Below, piece by piece: positions 41,009 to 51,741 of a stretch of DNA of 64,000 bases. The position numbers were made by a program, and so were the translations under genes. The first letter of the stretch is position 1, and each line of letters starts with the position of its first letter. Source of the DNA: Phycomyces blakesleeanus NRRL 1555(-) (Eukaryota > Mucoromycota > Mucoromycetes > Mucorales > Phycomycetaceae); assembly GCF_001638985.1 (NCBI RefSeq), contig NW_017265139.1, forward strand, positions 1,488,001-1,552,000, in the 5' to 3' direction. The notes under the pieces were generated by a model that was given only the letters and a program-made list of their open reading frames with translations, had not been told where the DNA came from and did not search any database.

Positions 41009-42417
41009 TTATTCAATATGTTCATACTGCTTTACAGGTACATTCATAAGATTGTACATCGTTTGCATGCTAGATTCTGTGCGTCCACTATCACGCACAA
41101 TACTAAACACTTTGCCTTGGCCAAATCCCTTTGGAGTAAGACGACCTGTGCGTCCAGCCATGTGAAGATAGGCTGCTACAGAAGACGGTCTTCCAAGAAT
41201 AAACACATGAGAGACGTCTGGGATGTCCATTCCGCGTGCACTGAATTCGTTTGCAATCCACAGTGTATTTGGAGAAATGGGCTGACCAGGAACATAGTCT
41301 CTGATGTCTTTGCTTTCTACATTGTGTACTTCCAACCGACGCTTAATATCAGCAGTGCTGGTAAATGCACCAACAAAAAGTATCCCGTGACGAACGTTCT
41401 CGACTTGCTTGAGTATAGCAAGGTTCTCTAGCACACGGTCGTCGGTGTCCTCAAAGTCAACTACAGATCGTTCTACTTCAACAGGTTCGGAATCCTCTTC
41501 ATAGGGCTTAATGTTTCGAATTGTGTCGTCGGAAAGAAGCAAACAATGGTGATTTACATTGGGGCTATCAGCATCGTCATCCAACTGTGTCCCTTCTGTA
41601 ATGTCGACAAAGAGGGGATTGTACATCCATTGTCTTTGCTTGAGCCAATGACGGATAGGTCGGTTCAAGGTGGCCGATGACACAACCAATTGCGGTTTCT
41701 CTGAATGTCTAGGAAGATTATCAAATATGGATTCGATCAAGATCTGGGCAGGTTTTGGATGCTGTGCGCGCCGCTGTTGATCGCGCAAGGAAGCAAAACG
41801 TTTTGGAAGGCGTAATGCTTGATCTGCCTCGTCCAGTATAATTGAGTTTAATTCATCGATGTTTAACCGGCCTTGTTGAATGAGATCGAGTAGATGTCCA
41901 GGTGTTCCAACCATTGTTTTTGAGGTTTGGAAGACATTTGACTCCACAGGAGAAGATGTCGGGGCATCTGGGAGAAGACGCTGCAGCCATGAGCCGATCT
42001 GAACAGCCAATTCCTGATTGGGTACGATGTAAAGTGACTGTATACTTTTTCTTGGAGGGGTTGGCTTGTCGAATGAGGAGAGTGCAAGTGCGATTCCGAA
42101 AGTCTTTCCAGTTCCGGTACGATCTCGAATAAAGAGATCTTGACCTTTAAGGATTGGCGGAATGAACAATGACTGGGCCTTTGTGGGGGATTCAATGTGG
42201 AATTCTGAATTTAACCTCGAACATAGTGTATTTGATATACCTAATTGCTATTATTTGTTGTTAAAGTTTAGTATTATTGCTATCATTAAAGAAATACATT
42301 AATCAATACATGGACTATGTATCTTTGTAAATATCTAACCTGAAATGTTGGCTTTGTTGTGTAAAGCCTTAAATTGGACGAGATTTTGTGCACAATATTT
42401 AGCCTCTGGGTCATCAT
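41009..42417 (-). CDS. DEAD-box RNA helicase, probably mitochondrial (Mrh4/DDX28-like)
   Basis: Two exons (42417-42340, 42247-41009) give 438 residues. The first exon encodes MMTQRLNIVHKISSNLRLYT, basic and hydroxylated without acids, a good mitochondrial presequence. The helicase motifs run in order: Q motif (FQQLGIS, SPTKAQ), I (RTGTGKT), Ia (PNQELAVQ), Ib (GTPGHLLDL), II (DEAD), III (SAT), V (SARGMDIP), VI (HMAGRTGR). Motifs Ia and Ib deviate (PNQELA for PTRELA, TPGH for TPGR), which fits the mitochondrial Mrh4/DDX28 branch involved in large ribosomal subunit assembly. Family is certain; the Mrh4 assignment is moderate. At 438 residues it is shorter than yeast Mrh4. Confidence 0.9.
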
Positions 42418-42663
42418 TTTCAACATCTTAAATATAATTATCTATTATAATTTATTTACTTTTTATATTAAAAATTATTATTAATATTAGTGTTGAAATT
42501 AAAGGGGAATTATTTCTCCTGTATTAATATTAATAATAAATAAACAATCAAAAAAAAATCTGCTTCTTTGAATTGTTTTATACATGCATACTTTATATAA
42601 AGCGAAAAAAAAGACGACGCACCAATAATAACGATAGCTAATATCACTACTTTATTCCATTCT

Positions 42664-42700
<37 letters not shown>

Positions 42701-42961
42701 ATATAGTATTTACAGGCAAAATATATGTGATTTTATTGCAAGATAAATTAGAGACAAAAAGAGATTGAATTAAAGGAAACTAAAAGAAAAACTTGATGAA
42801 AATGTAAATATATATATATATAAAATTATAATTGCTATGCTTCAAAGTAAAATAGAAAAGGAAGATGTATAAAGAGCTAAATAGTAGATGGATAAATAAA
42901 TGTATGTGTAAAACAAAACAAAACAAAAAGAAATTATTGTAATTATTATTATTGTTGTTAT
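42418..42961. other. Intergenic region between the DEAD-box and bZIP genes
   Basis: About 540 bp, AT-rich with a long TA dinucleotide tract (about 42667-42697). Promoter of the helicase and 3' UTR of the bZIP gene. No gene seen. Confidence 0.5.
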
Positions 42962-43867
42962 TTAAATGGTTCTGCCGGCCAATGCTTTGTGGGCTTCGGC
43001 AAGTTGGGCTTCCAAAACCTTGATACGGCTTTCATAGGAAGATTCCTTAATCTGCAGGTTGGATTTCTCAGAATCCAATACAGCCACGCGCAAGAGTAGG
43101 CTGGTGTTGATCTTTTCAAGATCAGACACACGGATTTCAAGGGACTCCATCTTCATGACTTTCTTGAGTCGGGATCTACGAGCAGCATCGGTGTTCTTCT
43201 GGCGCTTGAGGGCGGCTTCACAAGGAGAGAACTGGCCAAGGTCTTCATCAATCGAGTCTCTGGCACGCTTGGTTTGTGATTTGAACACAGGAGAAGGAGA
43301 AGGAGAAACAGCAGAAGTAGCCACAACCACAGGGGTCTGGGGTACACCAGGAGGAGGGTTTGCAGCAGCCAGTGCAGCCAAGGCAGCGGGAAGACCGCCA
43401 AGATCTGAGAACAAATGACTAACCTGCTGAGCAGTGCTGGTTGAAATAGACACGGGAGCTGGCGCGGATTGCTGACTTTGTTGGTGATGGACTACAACTG
43501 GGTCTACGATAGGGCTAGTTTGGAACGAAAGATCAGGCGAGGCGACATCGAACAAGGGTGAGTTGAGGATGTCTGACATGTCCAGATCAAGACCAAAGCC
43601 AGCGTTTTCGAGGCAGATGTTGTCCTTGTTATCAAACGGTGGTGATCTGAGAAAGGCATCGAGAGGAGTAGCAATTTCAGGGCTGGAATGCTCACTTGTG
43701 TTTGGAGAGGGGAGTGATGGGTGGACAAGCCACTCGTCAAAGACGGTGTTGTCTGACATTGCCATATCTTGCGGGGTGGCAAAGGATTCAAAGAGTTGTT
43801 GGAAGACGGTTTCGTCCATGGTTGGTTTTGATTCGGCGGTGTGTGAGAACGCGGGTGCGGCAGACAT
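42962..43867 (-). CDS. GCN4/CPC1-like bZIP transcription factor
   Basis: Intronless, 301 residues. The basic region at 219-238 reads ALKRQKNTDAARRSRLKK, matching the Gcn4-type ALKRxxNTxAARRSR consensus for binding TGA(C/G)TCA. A leucine zipper follows with perfect heptads Leu243, Leu250, Leu257, Leu264, Leu271. The N-terminal half is rich in acidic and hydrophobic clusters (VFDEWLVHP, LDLDMSDILNSPLFD, PDLSF) that look like activation segments. This predicts the master regulator of amino acid (general) control. The leader contains three uORFs and the upstream DNA a perfect ATGACTCAT, both hallmarks of Gcn4/Cpc1 regulation. The start ATG at 43865-43867 has A at -3. Confidence 0.9.
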   Translation of the reverse strand: MSAAPAFSHTAESKPTMDETVFQQLFESFATPQDMAMSDNTVFDEWLVHPSLPSPNTSEHSSPEIATPLDAFLRSPPFDNKDNICLENAGFGLDLDMSDILNSPLFDVASPDLSFQTSPIVDPVVVHHQQSQQSAPAPVSISTSTAQQVSHLFSDLGGLPAALAALAAANPPPGVPQTPVVVATSAVSPSPSPVFKSQTKRARDSIDEDLGQFSPCEAALKRQKNTDAARRSRLKKVMKMESLEIRVSDLEKINTSLLLRVAVLDSEKSNLQIKESSYESRIKVLEAQLAEAHKALAGRTI

Positions 43868-43893
43868 GGTTGGTTGTACTGGGTTGTTTATGT

Positions 43894-43980
43894 TTAGATA
43901 CTTTTGTTCAAGAGGGGGAACTGAGTTTTGGTTTTCGAGATTTGCACGTCTTTTTGTTGAGTTTGCGAGATTTTGAACAT
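43894..43980 (-). CDS. uORF 3 in the leader of the GCN4-like gene (28 codons)
   Basis: ATG at 43978-43980, TAA at 43894-43896, 28 residues beginning MFKISQTQQK. It ends 26 nt before the main ATG and overlaps uORF 2 in another frame. Its coding nature is inferred from position only. Confidence 0.45.
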   Translation of the reverse strand: MFKISQTQQKDVQISKTKTQFPLLNKSI

Positions 43981-44003
43981 CTTAAAGAATGATCGAAGGC
44001 CAT
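43908..44003 (-). CDS. uORF 2 in the leader of the GCN4-like gene, optimal Kozak context (31 codons)
   Basis: ATG at 44001-44003 within GCCACCATGG, a perfect initiation context, stop TGA at 43908-43910. The 31-residue product is Lys/Arg/Ser-rich (MAFDHSLRCSKSRK...). It terminates 40 nt before the main start, so ribosomes initiating here should rarely reach the main ATG, as for inhibitory uORF4 of yeast GCN4. Confidence 0.55.
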   Translation of the reverse strand: MAFDHSLRCSKSRKLNKKTCKSRKPKLSSPS

Positions 44004-44085
44004 GGTGGCGAAGTGTAAAATATTTCTGGGGTAGGGTTGTGGTTGAATCGAATGTAAATAAATCGTACGAATGTACGAAGGGCGC

Positions 44086-44106
44086 TTAAGCGGTGAAGGA
44101 AGCCAT
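44086..44106 (-). CDS. uORF 1 in the leader of the GCN4-like gene (6 codons)
   Basis: ATG at 44104-44106 (A at -3, G at +4), encoding M-A-S-F-T-A then TAA at 44086-44088. It is very short and 82 nt upstream of uORF 2, resembling the reinitiation-permissive first uORF of GCN4. Confidence 0.5.
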   Translation of the reverse strand: MASFTA

Positions 44107-44147
44107 GTTGGAAAAAATATAATAAATGTAAGGTGTGGGAAATATAT

Positions 44148-44156
44148 AAATAATTA
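44148..44156 (-). promoter_or_regulatory. Possible TATA element of the GCN4-like gene
   Basis: TTTATATAT-type sequence on the minus strand about 45 nt upstream of uORF 1. Position is sensible for a core promoter that keeps all three uORFs in the leader, but TATA-like sequence is common in this AT-rich DNA. Confidence 0.3.
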
Positions 44157-44399
44157 AAGGGGAGGTATGAAAAGTTAAAAGGTAAACAAAGTCAAGAAGT
44201 GTGTGAGCAATAGGAATCTACACACACAAATAGACAAATAATAATAAAATAATAAGAGCAAAGGGAAGAAGCAGAAGAAGGGAAAAAAAAAACCTTTCAA
44301 GAAAGTTAGAGAACAAAGGGGAGGTGAGAGATGGTACTGGTTATATACCAAAAAAATATTAATATTTGTTTTTGATAGGCTAAAGATTAGGTCCTTTCT

Positions 44400-44408
44400 A
44401 TGACTCAT
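44400..44408. promoter_or_regulatory. Perfect palindromic Gcn4 site ATGACTCAT
   Basis: The 9-bp optimal Gcn4/Cpc1 binding sequence, 292 bp upstream of uORF 1 and 533 bp upstream of the bZIP start. It predicts autoregulation, as described for Neurospora cpc-1. Confidence 0.6.
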
Positions 44409-47400
44409 TCGCGGGATTTCTTCTTTCCTTAATCCCTAACTTGGTGTGGATTTTCATTGGAGATTCTAGAGCGGGCCTTATTGATCACTGTATCACTGTA
44501 TCACTGTATCACGGTATTTTATACTTTAAAAAAAAATTCGGACATTGTTACATATTTATTTTTGGTTGATTTTCTTACCATTTTTAGATGAAATGAAAAT
44601 AAAATTCAGACAAAGGGAAAAATTAGTTTCTTTTTTTTTTTGGTTTTATCCAAATAAGGATTTCAAAATGGACAATTTACCTCGAGAAAAAAAAAAAACT
44701 CTAACACCCAAAAATGGATTCAACGTACAATACTGCGATTCAATTTATTTGGAAGAGCGCTTTTTGGTTTGTCTTTGCTCTTTCCAGATAGTGAGCAACA
44801 TTCATTATTATTATTTGGAAGCATTTATATCATGCTGTAGGTGTACTACAATCCTTGCTAACCAAAACACCAAAGCCACGCGTCGAAATATCATTCAATG
44901 ATCTATTCTTATATTTTGGGTTGCAGCTTTTAGTTATCAAGTGCTCATCAATAATTACTACAACCAGTTAACCTTCAACATCTCTTCCCTTTAATGTGCG
45001 CCAAAAGGCTCCCGTAACGCCGTATGTATTTGATTTGATTTGATTTTATTTTTAGCTTAACAAATGCTCTTTTTTTTCTCAAAAATTTGCTACCCAAAGA
45101 CCACTATGGGTATCTTTGTATCGCTTGTATTTAAACTTTGCTTGGCTCAATCTTTGCTCTCCAGCACAAATTCTCTAGTATATCAAGTTGACTCTGGTAA
45201 ATGGTGATCCTTGGTGTTGTATTCAACTCTGGCAGTAAATATAGCCCCTTTCTCCCGGAATCTATATATATAGGTCTATATCACTACTTAACTTCTTCCA
45301 ACGTCAATACATTAAGCCTGATATCAAGATATTTTCGTTTCGAAAGACATCCTTTGATGTGTTAATTAGAAAGTCAATTATTGATCCTATTCAAGAAATA
45401 GCAAAGAAAAAAGATCAAATAATTCTGGAATAAGACTTTTCCTGTTGAATCCAAGTTTTTTTTTAGTTTTTATTTTTATTTTTATTTATTTTTAAAAAAA
45501 AAAACTGTAGACCATTTTCAGCCAATCGTGATATCCTCTGGATAAAAGCTCCTTTACAAATACAGACAAAGAGTTTACACTTCTATTAACGAATATTAGA
45601 GCAAGGCTTTTAGGGAGATGAAATTACCCAACATTAAAGGCGCAATAGGCTTTATACTCGGCTTCATACTGTAAAAAGATTTGCAAAAGACAAGAAACAA
45701 AAGCTGCATTGAAATTTAGTCAGCGGTTTTGGTGTCACTTTTAAAAAATAATATTCTTTAGTAACCGAAAAGTTTCATCAAGAATTGTTTATTGAAAGAC
45801 TTAAGAAACAGGAAAAAATGTGGTTGATATAGGTGAGCAAGAGCTACCTCCGCTTCTATTGTTCTAGTTTTTGATATAATGATGGTTGCTATATGATTCA
45901 ATACAAAAAAAAATTACCAAAAACCAGCCGAAAGTGTACTTTCCGGATATTTTTTAATTGCGCAGTCAATGACGTACAACAAGCTGATGTCGGTGTGTTG
46001 GTCCTGATTGTGCGAGGGGTGGCCGTGCTAAAGCCAAACTATAGGTATTCGAGAAAACAGATAATTTTCTGAAAACATTTTGATATTGTGATAGATATAT
46101 AATAAGGAGCTACCATCAAGAGTATGATTCTTTCTAGCTTAGACATCAATAAGTTTCGACCGAAATTTTGGTTACACTGATATCCTGGCATAAAGGGTTT
46201 TAGATATAGCAGATTAATGGTACTGTTGGATATAGCATCCTTGTTCATAGAACATATAGAACATATAGAACACACAGATCATGTTGGGCACTGTATCAGC
46301 GGTGGGTGAATGGCGATTGTGCCTTCATTGTATATCGGAACGCGATATATGGGCTCTATATTTAACTAGACCATTGCATCTTTATTACTACTCTAACCTA
46401 TGTAAAATAGTACACTGCTCTTCTCTGATGCTTTTAAGTTCTACAAGTAAGAATTCTGAACATAAACCTTTAATATTTCTGAAAAAAGTAAAGCGAAATA
46501 ATCAAAACTTAATTTTTGATTCGTTCAAGAATATTATAAAATTTCAAAAAAGTGTCGTACATTATAAAATACAAAATACAAAATAATAATGAAAATAATG
46601 AAAATCTCAATCGATCTATGAGTGGCTTATAATTAAATTCAATGTAGATTGGAATACCCTCGCACATCCCAGCACATGCTTTTGCTTTAAATGATATGCT
46701 GATGATGATGTACACAGCATTATTATACTTAATCAAGTCAGGTACACTTACTGTCCAGCCGAGCCAAAAAGTCATTACAGAAATTACTACTAGGAACTGC
46801 TCTTCGTTTTGTTTCCATAGAAATAAATAGAGCTTTATATTTTTACGATCTGCCTGTGTATATATTCATCTCTATACGCGCGAGTATTGGAGTTGACCCT
46901 CCGAATCAGCGGGGATGCTTAGTCTCTGAGAACTTTAATTGTAGATAATTTTTTTTTCTCTCTGTTAGTAACACGTTTCACCATATATATTATTACTATT
47001 ATTTGGTTTTTGGTTTTTTTGTGTATATAGCTTATTAATTAATGTGGAGGATGTTGTTGGAATTGATATTCAATTGGGTTGCGATTTTTTTTTAGATAGG
47101 AAAGTCTGGTAAATTAACAGGAATCATGGTAATTGGTGGTAAGAAAATATCGATTAAAGGTGCAGACAGATAAACAAAGCAAAGTAGAAAATGTAAATAT
47201 AGGTAAATAAGGGGAAGTACGATTTGAATAGAATTGGTATTATTTCCTTTGAGTATTTGCTTGATGAGTTTAGACTGCCGATAATCAATCTTTTATCCAT
47301 CTCTTCCCATACCCAAAAATAAAATATAAAAATAAATAGTGCTTATTCGCCTGCTATTGGGTATGATAAGCTAAGAAGAAAAAAGAAGAAAAATAAAAGC

Positions 47401-48807
47401 AATCGTATATGTATATGACAGCGCTCTTATCTCTCTTTCTCTCTTTCTCCCTCCCCCCTTTTTTTTTTAAGTGGTACTACGACAACGGAGAAACCTCAAC
47501 TCAGACCATTGATGGAATGGGGGTTTTCTTTTTCTTTTTAGGATATTGCAAACCTCTTTGTTTTAGGAATTGATTTTGTGGCAAATTTTTTTTTGTACAA
47601 AAATAAATAGTCCCATCCCATATACACCTTTTGCCAAAATGATGTCGTACTGTATATGGACATATAGATATTTGTTTATTAAATAGGGCGACCTACAAGG
47701 CAGTCATCAAAACGTCTAGTAGAATAGCGCGCAAACCCCTTCAAAACATACTTGGGAAATCTGGTTGCTAGCGTCTGCAATTATTTGAAAAAATAGTTTT
47801 TTTTTAGTATAAAGTCTCGGAAAACTAGGATACTTGCTAGAGCTAAATACTTGAGCTTTATTGCTCCCAAGGCTATTAATATTAATTCTATTCTTGTAAT
47901 ATAAAATACAATCCTGCTGATTAAAATAATTATAAGCAGAATGGTGGCTCTACATTGGGTGTGAACAAACTATATACATACCCGTAGATACAGTTTTACA
48001 CGTTTCCTCCAATTAAATTCACACGAAATTGACTTTAGAATGTTTAAAGAAGTAGTTATTTATCCTAACAGCGAGGAAATAAACCCATAGAATGGAAGAT
48101 CCAGCCTTGACCATCGGACCTCTTGACCTTCTTTTTCCCAGAATCTCTGATAGATTTAGTGAGATTATCCTTATAACTTTGTGTGAATAGTTTATTCAAA
48201 GTTGGCAAATAATTACTGAAAATATAGTACCTGTCCAGGGCCTGCTGTCTTTCTCTAATCCTTCAGGGCAAAATGGCGTGTCCTGAAAAAAATACAATAG
48301 GGTGTTTGAGTAGTTTTAGATGTTTAGGTTTTACTTTTGCGGTGTACTAAATACATAGGCCAATAATAATTAACATGAAAATAAAACTGTAGAAAGCTTT
48401 CGTATTTACTTTTGCTCTTAATTTTATTTTCTTATGAAATATTCATAGGCAAAAGTGGAGAATCTAAATTTGCATTCTATAAGCAACTAATGGTAATGCT
48501 TAGTTGTTTATAGATTGAAAGTATCTCGAATTTAGATTAGTGATATCCAGTCACTTTTAATATTAAATCACCACAAAAGTAAAATCTAAACATCTAAAAC
48601 TGCTGAAACACTCTATGCTTGAGATTTTTTTTTTGAAAATCAACCATTTTCTTGTATTGGAGTGTACTTCATCTGTATAAATATATATTCAATATGACTC
48701 TTCCAAGATCACGCCCTCAAACTTTTAAATCAATCGTTTTTGTTAAGATCAGAACTACAGGTTACTGATTTATTTAATACAGTACAATATACAAATACTT
48801 AAATTAA
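44409..48807. other. Long intergenic region (4.4 kb) with one MITE and no supported gene
   Basis: AT-rich, with homopolymer runs. Open frames near 44545-44900 and 46280-46590 lack family resemblance. A less AT-rich patch at 45970-46040 has short frames that I could not assign. The region ends with the MITE at 48300-48613. Confidence 0.55.
48300..48613. mobile_element. MITE, 314 bp, 45-bp terminal inverted repeats, TA target duplication
   Basis: The left end (48300-48344) starts GGGTGTTTGAGTAGTTTTAG. The reverse complement of the right end (48569-48613) starts GAGTGTTTCAGCAGTTTTAG, about 40 of 45 positions matching. TA flanks both sides (48298-48299 and 48614-48615). The interior is non-coding and carries a hairpin (arms at about 48476-48490 and 48500-48514, extended by 48461-48470 with 48529-48538). 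TA duplication and long inverted repeats fit a non-autonomous Tc1/mariner-superfamily derivative. Confidence 0.85.
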
Positions 48808-50665
48808 TTAATTGACAATGCTCTTAAAAACACCCTCGGGATCCCACTTTTGCTTCAATTCACAAAGCTTGAGGTAGTTGATGCCAAACTCCTTTGAAGA
48901 GGGTCCTTCAAAATCAGCGTGGTTGCTATACAGTCTCTCGCTGTTTCCATTCTCAAGCACAGCCTGTTGAAGCTTAGCACCCCATTTGCGCATCTCCTCT
49001 GCCTGGTTAGGATCTTGCCAGCGTGCTCCAATACCAACATCAAAATTGGTATCGCGCCAGCAGAATGCCATGTCTGTTCGTTTGTATTTTTCGACAGCAT
49101 CGGGTTGGAAAGCTGCAAAAACAATATTTGACTTGTCTGATGTAGGAACAGTCTTATACAACTGCTCCAACAAGTCAAGCAAATGCTTAAAGTGCTTGTA
49201 GTCAATGTGAGGCTTAGTATTTGCGGACTCAAAGCGAATGAAATCAGTTGTGTATGTTCCTGGCTCGTCTCCAAGTGTGCATGACTTCCAATAAGGCATG
49301 GATGATGTGTCTCGGACAGCAGGTTCGATGGCCAAGAAATCCGCAAAGCTTGCCTCTCCTTGCTCTTGAGTACCATTGTAGAATGGCAAGATTACCACAC
49401 CTGGCTTACCATCTGCTCCTTTTGATAAGACCATGATGAAGGCTGCCTTGGGGTCCTTCTTGTCATACCATGTGTTTATAGCCTTGACCAGAGCTTCAAG
49501 TTTGTCCCCAGTGTAGGAAAGTACACCACTCCAGACAGTGTCAGAAATCTTATGTACTTTCAGCACAAACTACAATGTATGTCAATTACTTGGATCTTAT
49601 TTTGCTGGCTTTATTATTTTTTTTATTTACCTTTGTGACAACACCAAATCGATTACCAGCACCACGGATAGCCCAGAACAAATCAGAGTTGGAATCCTCG
49701 CTTGCCCAAACAATCTCACCGCTGGCTGTAACTACTTCTGTTCCCACGATATTGTCGACTCCCAAACTATTTTAGTAAAGCAAATAAAATAAAAATAAAA
49801 TTTTATTAGTATCCTGCTAAAATGCGCTGTTTCATTTTATGACATACCCATATTCTCCTGCAAGTTGACCGTAACCACCATGAAGTAAGAACCCACCAAT
49901 ACCAACGTGGGATGAAGATCCAACGACTACATACAATAAAATTGAATAAAAATCAAGGCAAGTAATAAATAATAGGTAAAACCGTAATGATAAACTATGC
50001 ACTCAAAATCTCCCTTCAACTTACCACTAGCAAGGCCATATTCTGCTGCTGCTTTTACAATATCACCACTAAGACATCCACCGCCAGCAATAATAGTCTT
50101 GTTATCTGGATTGACAGTCACCTGCTTCATTAATCCCAAATCAATCACAATACCATTGTCGACACTGGATTGACCACCTGGGGAGTGTCCACCACACTTA
50201 ACAGTAAATGGTACAGAGTGACTCTTGGCCATGATGATCTGATTAAAGCAAGCATTAAATCATTAGCTGCCAGTGGATCTATGATCTATGTTTATATAAT
50301 AATGCTAATCAACTATAGAAAATATTCTTTACCGTCTTTGAAACATCCTCTGCATTGGCCACCATAACTACAGCCAGAGGCTGTTTTTCAGCAGCTTTAG
50401 TCCATCTCTTGGTTGCCTTTTGATAAGGCTCTCCGTGGTGTGCCATAACAACCTGGGCGCCCGGAGACAGAGAAGAGGCAAATGTGGTAAGCTGCTGGGT
50501 TGTCAGGCCAGTGTAACGCTTGTTAGATTTCTTCAACCGGAAAAAGCTAGGAGCATTGGTGTGCTGTTGAGTGGTTTCTTGGGTAGGTGTTTTGTCGTTG
50601 CTGTTGTTGTCTTCAGTTTCGAAACTGGCAGCAAATACAGGGTCAACACCACAGAATTGACACAT
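48808..50665 (-). CDS. FAD-linked oxidoreductase (berberine-bridge-enzyme-like)
   Basis: Five exons (50665-50333, 50238-50025, 49926-49848, 49766-49631, 49569-48808) give 507 residues. The FAD_binding_4 (PCMH) domain shows PLAVVMVANAEDVSK, then VKCGGHSPGGQSS with His129 as the likely 8-alpha-N-histidyl FAD attachment site, GIVIDLGLMKQV and GGGCLSGDI. The substrate part ends with INYLKLCELKQKWDPEGVFK, the BBE C-terminal motif (NYxRLxxIKxxYDPxxxF). The second attachment Cys of bicovalent BBEs (in G-x-C-P before VGIGG) is replaced by the VVGSSSHVGIGG sequence, so FAD is probably linked once. There is no N-terminal signal peptide (MCQFCGVDPVFAASF), unusual among secreted fungal BBE proteins. Substrate unknown; no biosynthetic cluster surrounds it. 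Confidence 0.9.
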
Positions 50666-51741
50666 GTTTGATATATGAGTATATTTTAAAGTGAGAAAAG
50701 AAAAATATAAACCGAGAAAAGACGCGATAAATAGAGCACTGAGACGTGTTTCTCTTCTTATAGGCCAGATATCTGACTTGTATTTTGTTTTTCTTGTTGG
50801 GCAAAGACAGAGCGGGGTTCAGTGCCTAGGCCGGCTAGGAATATATATGCCGTCCATTGATTGATTATTAATGACAGGCGGATAATTCTTTAGTCAGTAA
50901 ATCAGAAACTGTACTATGCATAGAGAATATGACAAAACTATGTAAAGCAAAAACAGCTGGCTTAAGCGTTTAACCCATCGCTCTATTTAATTTCTGGAAT
51001 AAGATCAGTTAGATGTCTAGTCAAAGTATTTCATTAGGTTTATCTCTATGTTGTACACACACGCACTTTAGACAAATATACTAATTCACTCATGTTAATT
51101 TTCTTGTTTATTTCTTTTTTCTTTTGAAAGAAGATCCATTAAATATCATTGCAACAAACTGAGCGCAACGATATCGGAACCAGTCGTAGCTTGCACATAT
51201 AAGAAGGAATCTTGCTTTTTGGGTTTGCAAGTAGGCGTTTTCTGGGTAAAATATTGGTTTTGTTACACCACTTATTATACGCCACGTTTAACGCCAGACT
51301 TCTTCATGTCAAAGCATCAGATCTACATCTGTTTCATGATATTTAATACATTGATAACTATGTTGTGGTATAGTAGACCAATTACAAGAAAAACACACAA
51401 TATAATTATTGTAGTCCCTTATAACAAACTCTTCATAGCAGGTCAGCTCAACTTACAAACTGGGTTCCTATTTGAAGTGTAATATAAATATCATAGGAAA
51501 TAAAGAATAAAAGGGGAAGAGGGAGAAAGATTATATATATATATCTATATTTAAAGAAAGAGGTAATTCTGAAATAACTAGTTTGAATCATCAATATTTT
51601 CCGGTGCTTCATCTTTATTGGCAGAACTCTAATCTCCTATTTCCCTTGAGTTCCAAAAGAAATCGCAAAACCAGGTTATTCTTATTCTTTTATTTTTTTT
51701 TGTTCAATGAAAATCTCGCAATACCATTCACCTTCTTTCTC
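50666..51741. other. Divergent intergenic region between the FAD oxidase and the CobW GTPase
   Basis: About 1.08 kb holding both promoters. A frame at 51219-51482 has no recognisable similarity. AT-rich otherwise. Confidence 0.5.

Noticed and set aside
45970..46040. Less AT-rich patch with short readable peptides in two frames (QADVGVLVLIVRGVAVL)
   Set aside because: Too short, no start context, no partner exon. Possibly a transposon scrap but unsupported.
46280..46590. Plus-strand 101-codon frame
   Set aside because: No recognisable motif; the second half is Lys/Asn-rich AT translation. Not enough to call a gene.
51219..51482. Plus-strand frame of 87 codons upstream of the CobW gene
   Set aside because: No domain resemblance and poor composition; lies in a promoter region.
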